From: Triops longicaudatus | Lineage: Eukaryota > Arthropoda > Branchiopoda > Notostraca > Triopsidae | Length of the DNA: 64,000 bases | Direction: 5' to 3' | Assembly (NCBI GenBank): GCA_022885665.1 | Contig: JAGQDJ010000003.1 | Coordinates: forward strand, 496,001-560,000 | Part shown: positions 13,925 through 26,800 of the stretch, in pieces | Layout: each line of letters opens with the position of its first letter | Position numbering within the stretch: the first letter of the stretch is position 1 | The notes under the pieces: generated by a model | The model's input: only the letters and a program-made list of their open reading frames with translations | Told to the model about the DNA's origin: nothing | Databases searched by the model: none | Translations under genes and position numbers: made by a program

Positions 13925-15366
13925 ATTTCTGCGTGACAGCCGGATACTGGCTGAGCATAGTTGTGTGTCTTAATGCTGGCAAACAGTAATAACCATTTTT
14001 ATACAGACTTGAGTTGTACGTGATACACAAAGGTTGTCTTACAACGTACGCTTCGGCAGAAATTCCTTTGCGTGCTCTTCATTTCTGCCCCATCAAACAA
14101 CCCTCTATTTCTTATGAAATCAAATCCAGAAAAAGCTATAAGTTTTCCGTGATGTACGGTATACGTTTAACCAAGCAGCAGAAATGTGCGTGCTCCTTTT
14201 TCTGGAAACCCATTTCTGCTTATTGCACTGCTAGTCTTTTATGGAAAGCTCGATGCATAACAGAATTGTATCGCAAGTTTTACGGTAGCCCATGGACATT
14301 AGTTTTGGCCATGTTAACGTTTCTACGTTTCGCAGTAATGAACCGACCAGGCCGGTACGCGTTATAACACTCATGGTTACGTAGCGTTAAAACGCAGCTC
14401 TCACCACAGAAATGAAAATCTGTACTCATTTCTCTTATGCTTGCAGCAATATCTGTTTCATTAAGAAATCAGTGCTTTAAGAGATTCTACCTAGTTTCCA
14501 AAGAAATATTTATATGTGGAATGGTTGTACAACAATTTAGAATGCGGTTCCGGTACATATACCGGTATTTCTGCATTAAAACACTTTTCTTTAGTTTGTG
14601 TACACGTGTAAGAAATTCGCATGTCTCATAGAGAAGTTTTCTTTAAATTTAAGCTAGAAGTGTTATAGTGAACCATACTTGTTAGAAGTAATATTTCTAT
14701 ATTGCTGCATTTCTTCTCTAGTGAGGTTATATGCGTACAAAACCGTTGTAAGTCATACATAAGTTTTGTTCACATTAAAGTAACACGTGTGTAACAGATA
14801 ACTGTTAGGAAGTCATATTTCAATATTTCTTCAACGAATTGCTGCTACGTCATCTGTCGGGGATAGAAACCTTGTGGGACACAGTGTTCGCTATGTTTAA
14901 GCTTCCCGCGGTCTACTGTGACGTCACGGCCATTGGAGACATCGGTCATTCCCGTAGCGCCTTGGTTCGAGGCTAGCGGGATTTGATTGTTGTGACAGAA
15001 CAGACACAGTGAACGAACGTTAAATCATTTGCCCCTTGTATTTCGTGCATTAAATTTATCTAAAGTGAATAAATTACTTTATGTAAACAGTATTGTTCCT
15101 TGTCATCGAAAGCAATTTGTATCCGTGATAGTCACCTTTGCTTTTTCAGTAACATCAGGGTCTAACAACATAAAATAAGGAATATTCCTGCAATATTCAT
15201 TGACTCTTTGCCGTATAACGCAGAAATTCGTTTATATTTGCAGCAATACGACCCCTGTCTGTACTATTTTTACGCACATGAAACATCCCCGGAACCGCTA
15301 TTGAAAATCAAATCTGCATTGGCTGTGTAATGTACTTGCTTAGTACCACCCCATTTCAGCAGAAAT
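13925..15366. promoter_or_regulatory. Cluster of GCAGAAAT/ATTTCTGC words, possible regulatory region
   Basis: Eight exact copies on both strands start at 13925, 14056, 14081, 14178, 14212, 14577, 15220 and 15359. Related GCAGTAAT or GCAGCAAT words are at 13541, 13611, 14334 and 14446. A TGACGTCA palindrome lies at 14919. The region is 2.3-3.7 kb before the TMTC3 start. A regulatory role is an inference from word density only. Confidence 0.3.
14919..14926. promoter_or_regulatory. TGACGTCA palindrome in GTGACGTCACGGCCAT
   Basis: A full CREB/ATF consensus directly followed by GGCCAT, a YY1-like core, in a CpG-richer patch 2.7 kb before the TMTC3 start. This could be a distal promoter or enhancer. 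Confidence 0.35.
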
Positions 15367-16340
15367 ATCCTTAGAGCTCCAGCAGGCAAGAATGCGCTGC
15401 GTCGCTTCTTCATTTCCTCTCCAAAAGCAATTCTCAAGCAAAAACCGATAAAAATCCTAGTTCTATCCTCTGTCATGGAAGAAGCACTATAGCAGCAATA
15501 ACTGTAGGGGTGTCTTTATCTTCATCCCTAATGAAGCTGCATGCTTGGCTGGACTTGATGAGCTGCAGCTATTACTCCTCAGCCGCTTTACAGAAATTTA
15601 ACGTTAAGCCCGTAATCCCGTTTGCCTTTCCTCCTCCACCCATTTCGTTCCTTTCTGAATTGCTGTATTTCTTTTCATTTCTACCCAAGTTCGCCCCCCT
15701 TTTACGCCCCCTCCGTTAGTTTCGTTACAGTTTTTCACCGTGATTCCTTTTTATGCCAATCCTACTTTTTTTGACCGCGCTTGGAAAGAAGGAAAAAGAG
15801 ACAACGAAGTAAAAAAACGCTAAATAAAAAAGGTGTCCCTAATTTTAATCAATATGGCTCGAGCTCCGCTGTTGAGTGCATTGGAGAAAAATTAATTTGG
15901 AAATTGAGTGTTGTTTTTCGTGTTGTTTAGAAAGTCACCCAAAGGCCTTGTGGTCACGCCCACCCGCTCTCTTTTCTCCGGAAAAGTGTCAAAACGCCTA
16001 TAGAGCGATCATAGAATTTATTATTAGGAATTTCGTTTCATTAAGAAATCTTTTATTTGTTTTTTTTTATATGTACTATATTTATATTATGTTTTTTTTT
16101 ATGTATTCCCTCTGAATGTTCTTGTCAGTGGCGAGAATACATCGGCAGTTGACATGTATAACAAATTATGTTAAAAAAGAACTTAAGAAATGAGGGTTTG
16201 CTCATGAAAAATGTAGCTTTAAAAATAGCAGTGTTAGTACTGCAGTGTAAATCTAATTTCCTAGAAAAATAATAGCAAATAAGTACAATTTGCCAAAAAA
16301 CGAAGTAAAGCAACGAAACAAACTAAAAAATTACATTGAA

Positions 16341-16480
16341 ATTTTAATATCACAGTATTAATCATATTAATCATATAATATTATTATTTTAATATTAAAA
16401 TATTATTATTAATTATATTATTATTATTAAATATTATTTTAAAATTAAATTAGTATTTCAATATTAAATACGTCCTAAAA
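16341..16480. repeat. AT-only low-complexity tract
   Basis: Almost pure A and T, with many ATTATT and TTAATATTAA words and local self-complementarity. It lies about 1.2 kb before the TMTC3 start codon. Confidence 0.8.
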
Positions 16481-17039
16481 ATATCTTTTCAATACATTGA
16501 GTTTCTCAGAAAAAGTTTCTGACTCAAGGTGAAAAAGGAATCGAGCTTATTTGCGTTTTTCTTCTAAAAGGGAGATTGAACCGAGAAAATTTAATAAGAG
16601 CCGACAGTAAAATAGTCAGATCTAATCTAATTTCAAGGGACTTTTTTTACAAAGCAGCTTTTCGTAATATCGTTCATGTGAATGTTAGAGCACTGAGTCA
16701 GATGAAGGGAAAACTTGGAAGCTTTTAGGCCTGGCAATGGCTGTATTTCTGGCAAGTAACAAGCTATTTTCAGTGCATTTTCATGGAAACTTTTTTGGTG
16801 GAAATTTCTGCTGGAAAACAATCTTTTTGCTCCAGTGGAGTGCGTAGGTAGAGAGGAGAAAATGGAAAAGTTCACGAGATGACCCACGAAAGATGAGGCA
16901 GATAAACGCGGGCGTGGTCGAACATGCAGGACAAGCACGGGTCAATCAACACGTTGGTTGACAAGCAAGTGTAAGAGCACAAAAGCAAGCAACTCCCGAA
17001 CGGGACTCCACACAATCTTTTTTTCTCTGTTTCGGTCTT

Positions 17040-17220
17040 TTCGGCGAAAGAGCCGAGTTCCATGGAGCAAGCGTCGCGACGCCGCACTGCGAGGTCGCCA
17101 GGCGTCACGAGTTTCGATTAGTCGACTTTCGGCCTTTTAACTGAGACAACACTGGCCGAACTAACCTCAGTTCGCATCCAGGCTCTTATCGTACAAGTTC
17201 AACTCCGTTTCCTCGCCACG
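17040..17220 (+). promoter_or_regulatory. Candidate TMTC3 core promoter
   Basis: This stretch is visibly richer in CpG than its AT-rich surroundings and lies about 450-600 nt before the start codon. It contains TCAGTT at 17167-17172, which fits the arthropod initiator, with A+1 at 17169. AGTTC sits at 17196-17200, exactly +28 to +32, and fits the DPE consensus RGWYV. There is no TATA box at the expected distance. The assignment is an inference; several ATGs lie between here and 17666, so a 5' UTR intron is possible. Confidence 0.3.
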
Positions 17221-17599
17221 TTTTAACATTTTCTGCTACGTTTTGCAGATATCACTTTTGCAGGTTTGCAATTGTGTGCTCCAGGTTTCTTGCAATTTCC
17301 TAAAAAAATATACAATCTGTATAAACAGGTTTTCAAATCTGGTACAAAATGTGGCCGAAAGTTTCGTGAAAAGCATGACTGTAAGCGACCCTCTAGCTTG
17401 AAGTTGAAGCCAAAGTACAATATGCAGTGTTTGCTCTGAAAAGGGCTAAGAAGCTTTGAAGAAAAATATCTCCAGTGAATTTATTTGTTGATGGAATTTG
17501 GTGGATAATAGTGTTCAGTCGAATTATGAAATTATGAATCTGACTCAATGGATATAATTTTCTTTTATTGCTAAATTTTGGAATCGGAACTGATTGGGT

Positions 17600-17665
17600 G
17601 GTCGATTGGATTCAACAGGTTTGTCGCCGGTCGTTGGATTCCAGCACCTGAAGAAAGCTGCTACC
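17600..17665 (+). other. TMTC3: Probable 5' UTR just before the TMTC3 start
   Basis: Two possible splice acceptors lie here: CAACAG at about 17621 and TTCCAG at about 17643. A T-rich stretch around 17560-17578 lies upstream of them. Together with upstream ATGs between 17350 and 17550, this suggests that the coding exon may be joined to a non-coding first exon farther upstream. The leader cannot be resolved without transcript data. Confidence 0.35.
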
Positions 17666-17851
17666 ATGTCCTCGTGGACAGTGCAGGCCATCGTTTTGGC
17701 TTTTCTCAGTTGTACAGTGTATTGGAACGCGCTTCAGTGCGGATTTGTCTTTGATGACATCAGCGCCATCAAAGATAACAAGGATTTGCGGCCCCACACG
17801 CCCATCTCCAACTTGTTCTTCAACGATTTCTGGGGGACACTTTTGGTCAAG
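17666..17851 (+). CDS. TMTC3: TMTC3 coding exon 1 (residues 1-62)
   Basis: The start is the ATG at 17666 in the context GCTACCATGTCC. It gives an N-terminus of the same length as vertebrate TMTC3: 19 residues lie before the conserved YWN segment's tryptophan (W20). No other in-frame ATG lies just upstream. The exon encodes a hydrophobic anchor (about residues 3-22), then CGFVFDD with aspartates 30 and 31, the putative catalytic di-acidic motif of the GT-C-like fold. NDFWG follows near the end. It finishes in phase 0 at GTCAAG before the donor GTAAGA at 17852. Confidence 0.95.
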
Positions 17852-20800
17852 GTAAGATATGGCTTTTTTTCTCCATTCGTTCACTTCCTTTTTTATTAAA
17901 AAAAATAAATATTCTAAAGTTTTTCTCCGCGGACAAAGATCGAATGTCCAGAATGTCGCAGTCTCATTTCTCTTCATTTTTTACCGCTCTTGGAGGTAAC
18001 ATGAATGGGGCGGGGTTTTTTAGTCCAGACGGTTAGTTTTGAATAGTTGGAGGGAAAATTGGATCCGATAGTGCTGCCATTTGTTTTACCTAGGGCTGGA
18101 AAAAGACGTAGGAGTGGCGAAATTTTATCTGGGGCCCTAAATTTGTCAACAGCAACAGAGAATTGGTGGTTGTTAATTTGTGGGCAGGGGTGAAACTCGA
18201 ATAGAAGATTGCGATAGAATCAGGGTTGCAGGGGAATGGGGACGGGTTTTATGGGGTACTAAGGCTTGGCTAAAATAATATGCCATATATGCACGTCTAA
18301 AGGGTGTGTGAACTTGGGCAAACTAAGCAAAAGAGCTTCGCTGGAGGGTACTAAACGTACCGGACTTGGTACCAGTGACACTTTCTCTCCGAAGTTTCCG
18401 AGTTTCACTTGACAAAAGGCGCGGAAGACGGGTTGCGTTGGGTATAGCGTAGGAGCAGAAATATGCCGAGTTTATGTTTCCGGGCACGAACACGTACCCA
18501 ACTTGGGCCAGGAAGAGCAGAGCACAGTTTTCGGACTCCCCACCACTGGTCTTTTGAGTTGGTTATTGCAAATGGTCCTGAAAGGAGGTATTGAAGCAGG
18601 AAAAAATGGCGCAGAAATTCGATTCTGGGAAGAAGACAGAATCATACAAACAAGGAAAGTGAGCGAAGAAATGCAGTATGTGGAGAAAGAAAGTAGTTTT
18701 TAAATAAATTTTTAAATCTTCACTCGGTAATTTTTGGCAAAGAATTTTGAACAGATTTAGAACGCGGCGCCAAGGCAAATGCAAGTTTTGATGGTTTCTT
18801 CTTTTAATTTGATTTCTATGTATTTTTATTGATTTGATTTATTTTTTAAGCTTTAAATGTTGTAAATGTTGAGATTGTTGGATTATATAAATGTTGAGAT
18901 TGGAGGATCGTAATCTTAACATTGGTACGTAAGAGGGTATTACCGTTTTTATATCTATTTTTTCGGTATAGATAGCATTGTGTAGTTGTGAGGGATTAGC
19001 GTTTAGTCGCCGTTAGTGTTGCCGTCCTTGCTATTGAAAGTGATGCTTTTCTGGGGGTAAAGCCGTCGGTGGAGTATTGGATTGCCGGACGCGATTAGTG
19101 TTCTCTGGAGCGTAGCAAAGCTTTCCCAAACTTAAAGCCTCGCTGCTCTTGCGGAATTTGGGAGCAAATCTCTTACAACGCCCCAGACCCGAACTTTTTT
19201 CCCAATTTTTTCGTTCTTGTACTCTCCGTTTTTTTTCTCTCTCTTTTTTATGAAAGGGACAGAAACGGGGAAGAACTTGGCGGCTTGGAACGTGTGAGAG
19301 CATCAATATAACTTTTCTTTGGGCTTTTCCTTTCTTGCTTTTTTATTTATTTGTTCCCTGCTTGAAGGTCTGCTCCAATAGAATCCTTCGTCGCTCGAAT
19401 GTGAAAGATTTGGGAGAAGTTGGTGTCAGAAATAACCAACTTTAAGCTGTTCTTGTGCTGCGGAAATTGATTCGCTAGCAAAATAGCGATGGGGCTTGAA
19501 AACGGTGGCCCAGCGCAACAAAGCGAACTATTTTGAATGCATTGTAAATTTAGATGCGAGGGTACTTTAAACCATCGATCCGGCATTCGTTTTATCAGCT
19601 GTTTGCTTTGTTGTAGATTCCGGTTTTGCAAAATGCGTATTGACTGCCATATTTTGCACAGCCTACACGCAACTCCGGTACCTTTTACAATGTTATGATG
19701 TGTGTTACATCCTGCAAATTTGTTGGCAATTACGCAAAGTTCTGTTATGGTGTACCGAACTTTGTCATGAATTTCACTGTGAGCAAGCTTTACAAGTTAT
19801 GTCACAGTTATCCAAAGTTTGTTGCGTTTATTAGGTTTACGAGCGTCAAGTTTGCTTTCCTAATTGTTCGCAGACATTTCACAGACACAACAAATTTGAT
19901 CCAGTATTTTCGTTACGTACACTGGTTTGCTCCTTGTTGACATATTTGTTCAGTAAACCAGATTTATTACCATTAGAAATTCATTTTATGGTGATTGTGT
20001 ACATTGAGTTCAAATTAGGTTTCTTCTGAATCAGATCAGGCGATACTAATCCTGGCGGAAATGGGAAGTTGAAACTCGATCCCAGATCAGCCATAAAACA
20101 AGCCTTCTCATGTGCCTAACTAACTCTTCTAGCACTTGTAGTATTTCGGCGTTTTGTAACGGATTTTTTAAAATTTGTTTTGCTTTTCTTGCGTCATGAC
20201 ACGCAAGGAAAACGAAGACTACAAAATGAAGAACCCTTTCTAGCGCTCGCTTTTGTTCAGTAATAATATTTTTGCATTTGTGTGACTTGAATGGGGAGTG
20301 GTTTGAAGCGTACCTAAATACGTTACGGGTACCCTCAAAATAAAGTCATATTAGTGCTATACTCTCTCCCCTTTGACTGTTGTTATGGTAACTTAAAAAC
20401 ACTAAAATATTGGGTAAAAGCAGATGGGGCAGGGTGCGTAACGCATTTATTTATTACACTATGAGCTTTTACTTCTCAAGCCCAGAAACTCTGTTATTAA
20501 ATACGTGGGGTTAAAACGGGGTAATTCAATTGCTGGACCCTTCTGCGGGTCGGTTCACGAGCGGATTGAATTGGTACTTTATGTCCTGTATACATTCTGC
20601 GGCGTGATTTCTGTCAAATTGTTCTCTTTGTTTTTCTTTTGAGATATAGAGCGTTTTAAGCTTTACAAAGGCTTGAAAAATTTACACTAATACTTCGTAC
20701 TTGTAAACAGAGAGGATTATTTCTATCGGGCAAAAGCAAAAGCCTCTGTTAAAGCCCCCAAGGGTATGCATAGCGGCTAGTTCCCTTGCGGTTCGCTGTG

Positions 20801-23800
20801 TAGATAGTGAACCTTTCTCTCGGAGTTCGAAGTTCGCGGCTTAGGACCTTGTAACTCAAACGCAAGCCGTTAAAAGATTCGTTTTCTCTCCTTCTAGAAA
20901 ACGCTGGCTTTTCAAGTGATTTTTTTCTGTGAGTAGACAACTTTTTCATAGTGGTTGGATTAAAAAACTAACTAACAACTATTTTTAGACAAATTTTTCA
21001 GACCTTGTAGTCTAAAGCACGCATTTTAAGCTTCCGAAGTACAACAACAATAAAAAGAAAAGGGTACCTAATAATTTACCACGCACTGTAGTTACTAATT
21101 TGTGTTTCTTGTGCTCTTTCATAGCCACTGGCTTCGCAGGGAACAGTTTATTTCAATTACGCCTTTTTGCTGGACAGAACAAGCCTGCTTTCTTATGCAA
21201 ACACGTTGTTCCGTTATGCGTTAAGTCAGCCGTACTGCTTGAAATCTTATACATATCCAGAGCTTCAAAAGCTGAGCTGACGTAGCTCTCCTTGTTTATT
21301 CGAGGAACTTGTAACGTGTGTTGTTTCGCCGTTGTCATACGGTCGTAAGAGTCAACTCGAGCATAAGGACGCCCAGAAACGGGACTTTTCCAAAGAAATT
21401 TCCTGGAGCACTTGGAGAGAGAAGAAATGAAAACTCGCTGAGCATGTGCTTGGACTTAAGATTTAAGAAAATCGTTTATCGTCCAGGATGCCACAGAAGC
21501 AGAAAATCTGCTCCTCGAAACTCCCTCCCAAAAGCCTTACGGTAACAAAACTTATTTTCCTGTATTTTCGCGTCTGTTAGCCAAACCTGTGGGCGAAGCT
21601 TCTCGATTTCTCGTAGCAAAGAGAGAAAAAAAACGAGAAATTCTGGGCGTTTTATTAGCCAACGGGAGTAAAAGTTAGGAGAGATGTGCCTCCAAGTGGC
21701 TGGATTGCTTTTTGGGCGGTAAAGGTTCGAGCTTGAGATGACAAGCCAACTCTAAGCTTGACGTTTCCTGGACAGCAACTCGTCGTTAGTCGTAAGGAGA
21801 TCCAAAGTGTACCCGAACGCTTTCCAAGTTTCGCCCCAGGAAAAAGCAAGAAGATTATGTTTTATTTGCGTAGGTTTTCATGTTCGAGAGATAGTAACAG
21901 CGCCATTCAGCCACCTTAATCCCTTTTTTTTTGGCTTGGAAATCTCAAGGAAGATGATTCTTGGTAAAAACTGGAAGAAACAACCGAAAAAAGAAGGATG
22001 AAAGCCTTAATGGTGGACTTTCGAGCAGCCGTTTCTTTTCTAGCCGGAAAAAGGACAGTTTGATTGGCCAATTTCCCACAGATACCAACTTATACATGTC
22101 CTCGTAATGTGGAAAGGAAATCCGATAAAAAAATGTCCCCAGAAAATTGAAGCTTTATGTTTTTTAAACACAAGTATTAAGTCTTAGCACAGAAAGTTCT
22201 TCAGTCGAGAAGAAAAGAAAAGAAGCGAAAAAGAAGCTTTGGTAGTTTTTGCGGTTTTCGCTTTGAAGTTTAATTAGCTTAAAAGGCTTCGCGTATGGAA
22301 AATTCTTTCAGGGGGAAGAAACTAACGGGGCATGGGCGGACAAATCTCTTTATGTAAATGTGACAAGCGAGATAAAGCTTCCATAAAGCTAATAGGCTGT
22401 ATTGTGCTTTAAGTAAATCTTTTTTCTAAAGTTTTTCGTTGTTTAGCTGCTTGACGCTAAGTTACTCTCTTGGAAAAAAAAATAGATTAATGTGGCATAT
22501 TTTTGAGAATCATTCCAAATGCATAGAGCTTCAGAAATTAGTTACAAGTTTTTTTGTATTATGAATCTTTAAAAGAAAAACATCTCATCTAGTTAGTATC
22601 ATAACTTCGCTTAGCTGAAGTTTTGCTTTGTAGACTGGAAAATGTTTAAATTAATCAGTCGTTGTGAAACTCGAAGATTGTCTTTGTTTTCTTCACAGGG
22701 CCTTAATTAATTTAAGAATAAAAGATTCCTCTTGCTGTCTAATTCTATTCGGTTTTTGTAATGCAGAAGCCCTGGAGCATTTCTTAAGCTTGCCGAATTT
22801 GTTTGAAATTCCGTTTTCAAATTTTGCGGTGTTTTGTTCTGGAAACATTTGTTTGTGAAAGAAGAGAAAAATTCAACTTTAAGGCCACTGTAAACCAACC
22901 TGTCTTTTGGAAATTAACATTGTGAAAAGCGCCAAATGTTTCACGTTGATTCGCGAAAATGATGAGAATATTTTCGTTATTATTTAGTTATATAATCGCT
23001 ATAAACTTATCAATACTTTTTTAACAAAAAAACTTTAAGAATTATTATCCATAACTTTACTGTCAGAAATGTTTGGAAAAGTATCATGAAGGTTTCTACT
23101 TGGAATCAATGAACAATCTTATGTAATTCGCTCGTAAGTCCACATTATTTTGGCATATTATTTTGGAAAATTTTTGAAAGAAACAAGTGACTTTTAAAAA
23201 GCAGTGCCAAAAGCGTGAAGAAATGTTTGAAATAGATATGTGGGACGTGTTTCTGGCGAAACTGAATTACTGTTGAGTTCAGAAGTTAACTTTGCCACCG
23301 TATGGTTACTCAGGGCAACATTTCTGCAGTAATACCCAGTACGTCTACGCAGTTGCAAGTTCTGGACTGGCAAGACTTCAATGATAGAAGTAAATGCACT
23401 CCTCTTTGGGGAACTTGTATTGAAAAATTAGCTTTTGTGTAGATAGCTTAGCCATTGTAGATTTTGTCAATATTAAGTATTTAATAAAGTAGAATAAAAA
23501 GTTACTTTTGTTGAAGCAAAAGTTCAGGATAATATTCTGTTAAATTTCAATAGCATTGGTGGGAGTTTTACGTTCTCTTTACTACGAAAGGAAGTTTGAC
23601 TATTGAAAAGTATTTCCCTGCCGTAAAAGAATCGCGGCTGACAGTTCGTTGTCATTCTCAAGTTAGCGAGCACTAAAACCTTTAATCTTTGCTTTTTCAA
23701 CCTTCTTTTCTCATGTGGGCCATGTCTAGAAAGTTGAAAGGCCTGAGAGAGAGAAAAAAATCAAATTTTATGGACTTAACTGGATTGCTTCGCTGTGACT

Positions 23801-26800
23801 TTTTGTTTTCTTTTATTTTAGTGCAGACTGTCACTTAGCGTTCAAGTGTCGGTCCAAGTGTTACCTAACAACACTCTTGTCTGTTGGTATTTAAGTCTTT
23901 GGAGGGGGTAAAAAACATTGATTTTTTCCCTGTCAGTGGGTCTTTCTTTTTCTGCCCTTTGCGTCTGTGGACCAGCATTGTTGCACGTAACACGTGGCAC
24001 TGCAACATGAAAGCACTCGTTAAACACTGGCATGGTGTGACGTTCAGTACTTTCATCAAGAAATCTTATCCACGAGTTAGCTTTCCAGCTGAGAAATCTC
24101 TTTTGAAAAATCCCCAACGTTTAATTCCAAGTGTCGAACTCAAGCCATGCACACGAGGGATTTTTTTCCCCTTCTTATTTCTCTGTTGTTGAGACTTTCA
24201 GGAGAAAACAATAGATGAAAGGCTTTCGAGTCCGGATTTTTTTTTTATAATTTCTCGAGTGCTATTTTTACGTCAGCTTCGACGTGGTTACGAATGATGC
24301 TGGTTAGCGCTAGAACCCGTAAAAGGCACTCGACCTTGTTGGTGTAACGAGCTGAAAATTTTCATGATCCCAAAATAGGACTGTTAGGAGCCGTAAAATC
24401 GGTATTATGTGTTGCAGTGCGTAGAACATCCGCGTTTGGCTACACTTTTCGCTTGCCTTGTTCTTGACAACCGACGTTCTTTTTGTTGCAAGCCACGCTT
24501 GGCGGGACAAAAAAGGGAACCATTGAAAGGAAATGTTTACAGATGCCGCTGTCGTGAGTTGTTCTTTCCACTGTACTCGTCAAAAGCCAGTATTGGGGGA
24601 GATTTGCCAGTACTCGCACCGGTTTAAGGCGGATTTCACGTTAACTGGTTTACTTAGAACACATGTACTTTATTTTGAAAACTTTTTAGTGTTTATCTTT
24701 TGATTTTTTTTTTTAATGGATCCAAGTTTCTATTTGACTTCGTTCTCTGCTGTTAGTCTCTCTAACAGACGTCGATAAAGAAAGCTGTGTCTCCATCTTT
24801 TATAGGAAAAAGTCTTTGAAGTTGTGTACACAGTGGCTTTATATAATGTGGCTTTATATCCAAGCGTTCATTTTTATAACTATTTAATAAAATTTGTTAT
24901 ACAACTGTGCACGTGCGGTTTCCAAGCTACGTCTCCCCTTCAAAATCAACACAAATTCCGAGTTTGAGGAGCAAGTACCGTGGCAGTAATAGCTGATTTG
25001 TATCCAGGAGAAATGTCTATATTTCTTACATTTCTTACTCCAATTACAGTTATGAGCACCTTCGTTACAAGAATGGTTGCGGAGGTCTGATCTACCAACC
25101 ATAATATACTCTCTAAAAAACGAAAAAATATTTCTTAGATGTCTGAGAAGGTTTCTAGCCAAATTCTGCTATATTTTCTCCCTCTTTTTTAAGTTGAGGA
25201 AATCGGTATTTTCTAGTCTTTTGATAAAAAAGAAATTGGCTGTTACTGGACGATGTTTTGTTAAGCCGAAGGATGTGAAGATGTAAAGCTTGTAATGGGT
25301 CGTGGGTTTTTGGACCGGTAAGGGGTAAAAAGCGAGGGGCATTTTTTTAGGGGATTTCAGATGGTCCGATTCATTGATCGAAGTCGGGTGTTATTGTGTA
25401 ACGTATGTGAGATGCCTTAATGACTCTCCGTAGCGCAGGTTTTTATACATGCGTCGATGTAAGGGATCAACTGTCAGATAGTTTCCGGCGCGCTTTCACC
25501 CTCCAGGAACTAAAGAGAACTGAAAGCGAACGAAAAGCGTTGACCCATGCCAACGCATATTGCAGCTATTCAGCCAAGCGATGTACATTAAACCAACACT
25601 GCGAATCGAAGCGTTCAAAAGAAACGTCGCGCCAAGATTTTTTCCCCCTGTTTTTAAAGGAAGAGAGAATTTCATAAAGCAACGATAGTCGTAGCCATTC
25701 TGATCTATTCACTTGAAGGTATCTTTTCATTCAATTTTAAAACTCGCCCAAGCTGTTGATCTCCATCAAGCAAAAGGCCGTTATTAGAGGAAAATGAGGT
25801 CTTTCTGAAGTTGCAAAAGTTTGTTACGGTTGTTAGCCTCGTAAAAGCTTCTGAAAAGGACCACTGAATTCACTGCAGGTTTTTAGTGTCAGGTCTTATA
25901 TTTAGGATATTTCTTGTTCAGATCATTACTTGTTATACGTAATTCGATAAATAAAAACAATATCGAATGTATTAGTTGCCTTTCTGTACTCAAATGTTGG
26001 TCAGTCAAGAACATTTGCTCGCGCTGATTATGGAAAAGAAAAAAAAAGTGAAACAATAAAGAATATGTTAGATGTAAAATTTTCGCTAGAAATTCAGTGC
26101 GAACTTCATTTTTCGTTTTTAGGGAGTATTCTGCATGGTGAAAGACAAAGAAAGGAAGTTAATAGTAAGCAATTCACATTATTGCCTATAATGCTATTGA
26201 CTCTTCTGTGATTTATATTTATTCTAAATTTAAGTATTCGCCTTTCTACGTATTTTTATTTGTTTAATCAGCTCCGGACATCAAAAGTGAGAAGAATATG
26301 TGTATCTTAGCCATCTCGAAAAAGTACAGCGTGGTAAGATGGAGAAAGACGAAAAAATTATCGGAATTGGGAAGCTTCTTTTCGTGACTCAATTGTCTTT
26401 TACGACGTAGTCAGGGTTGGGAAGAGGGAGAGTGTGGAGTTGGAGGGTGTAAGGGTGTTAAAAAGAAAAGAAACACAGAGTCGGGAGAAATGGAAGGAAA
26501 AAAAAAAAGAGGCAAAAGCCCGTTGGATTGTTCGTTACGGCCTGGTACTCTCAAGAGTTTTAGCCCTCGCCCTTCCACGACTGGACTTACACATACATTT
26601 TATTTCTGACTTTGTGATGCTTGCTTGCTTTATTCGCTTGCAGAAGCCGTCGATTTCTTTTCTAGCGCCCAAAGTTAGCCCCGTCGGTTTTTTCAGGGCT
26701 GCCCTCCCCGGAAGAGTGAAACTAGCCAATACCGTACTAGCCTCCAATCCAAGTACCCTCTTCACTCCCATGTCCGATATCCGAAATCGAAACTCATCTT

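Larger units (their letters stand above)
1..17165. other. Upstream region without a recognisable gene
   Basis: None of the short open frames on either strand shows a recognisable domain, plausible splice structure or compositional shift of the kind seen in the TMTC3 exons. The region is AT-rich, with local CpG-richer patches at about 7440-7700, 9040-9400 and 14860-14980. It contains the hairpins, tandem duplications, TGACGTCA sites and word cluster listed separately. It could hold distal regulatory DNA, non-coding 5' exons of TMTC3 or untranslated ends of a neighbour, but the sequence alone does not show which. Confidence 0.6.

Noticed and set aside
14955..14985. GGTTCGAGGC, similar to a tRNA B box
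   Set aside because: No acceptor stem, D arm or anticodon arm can be drawn around it.
17612..17977. 121-codon open frame on the minus strand
   Set aside because: A shadow of exon 1 of TMTC3.
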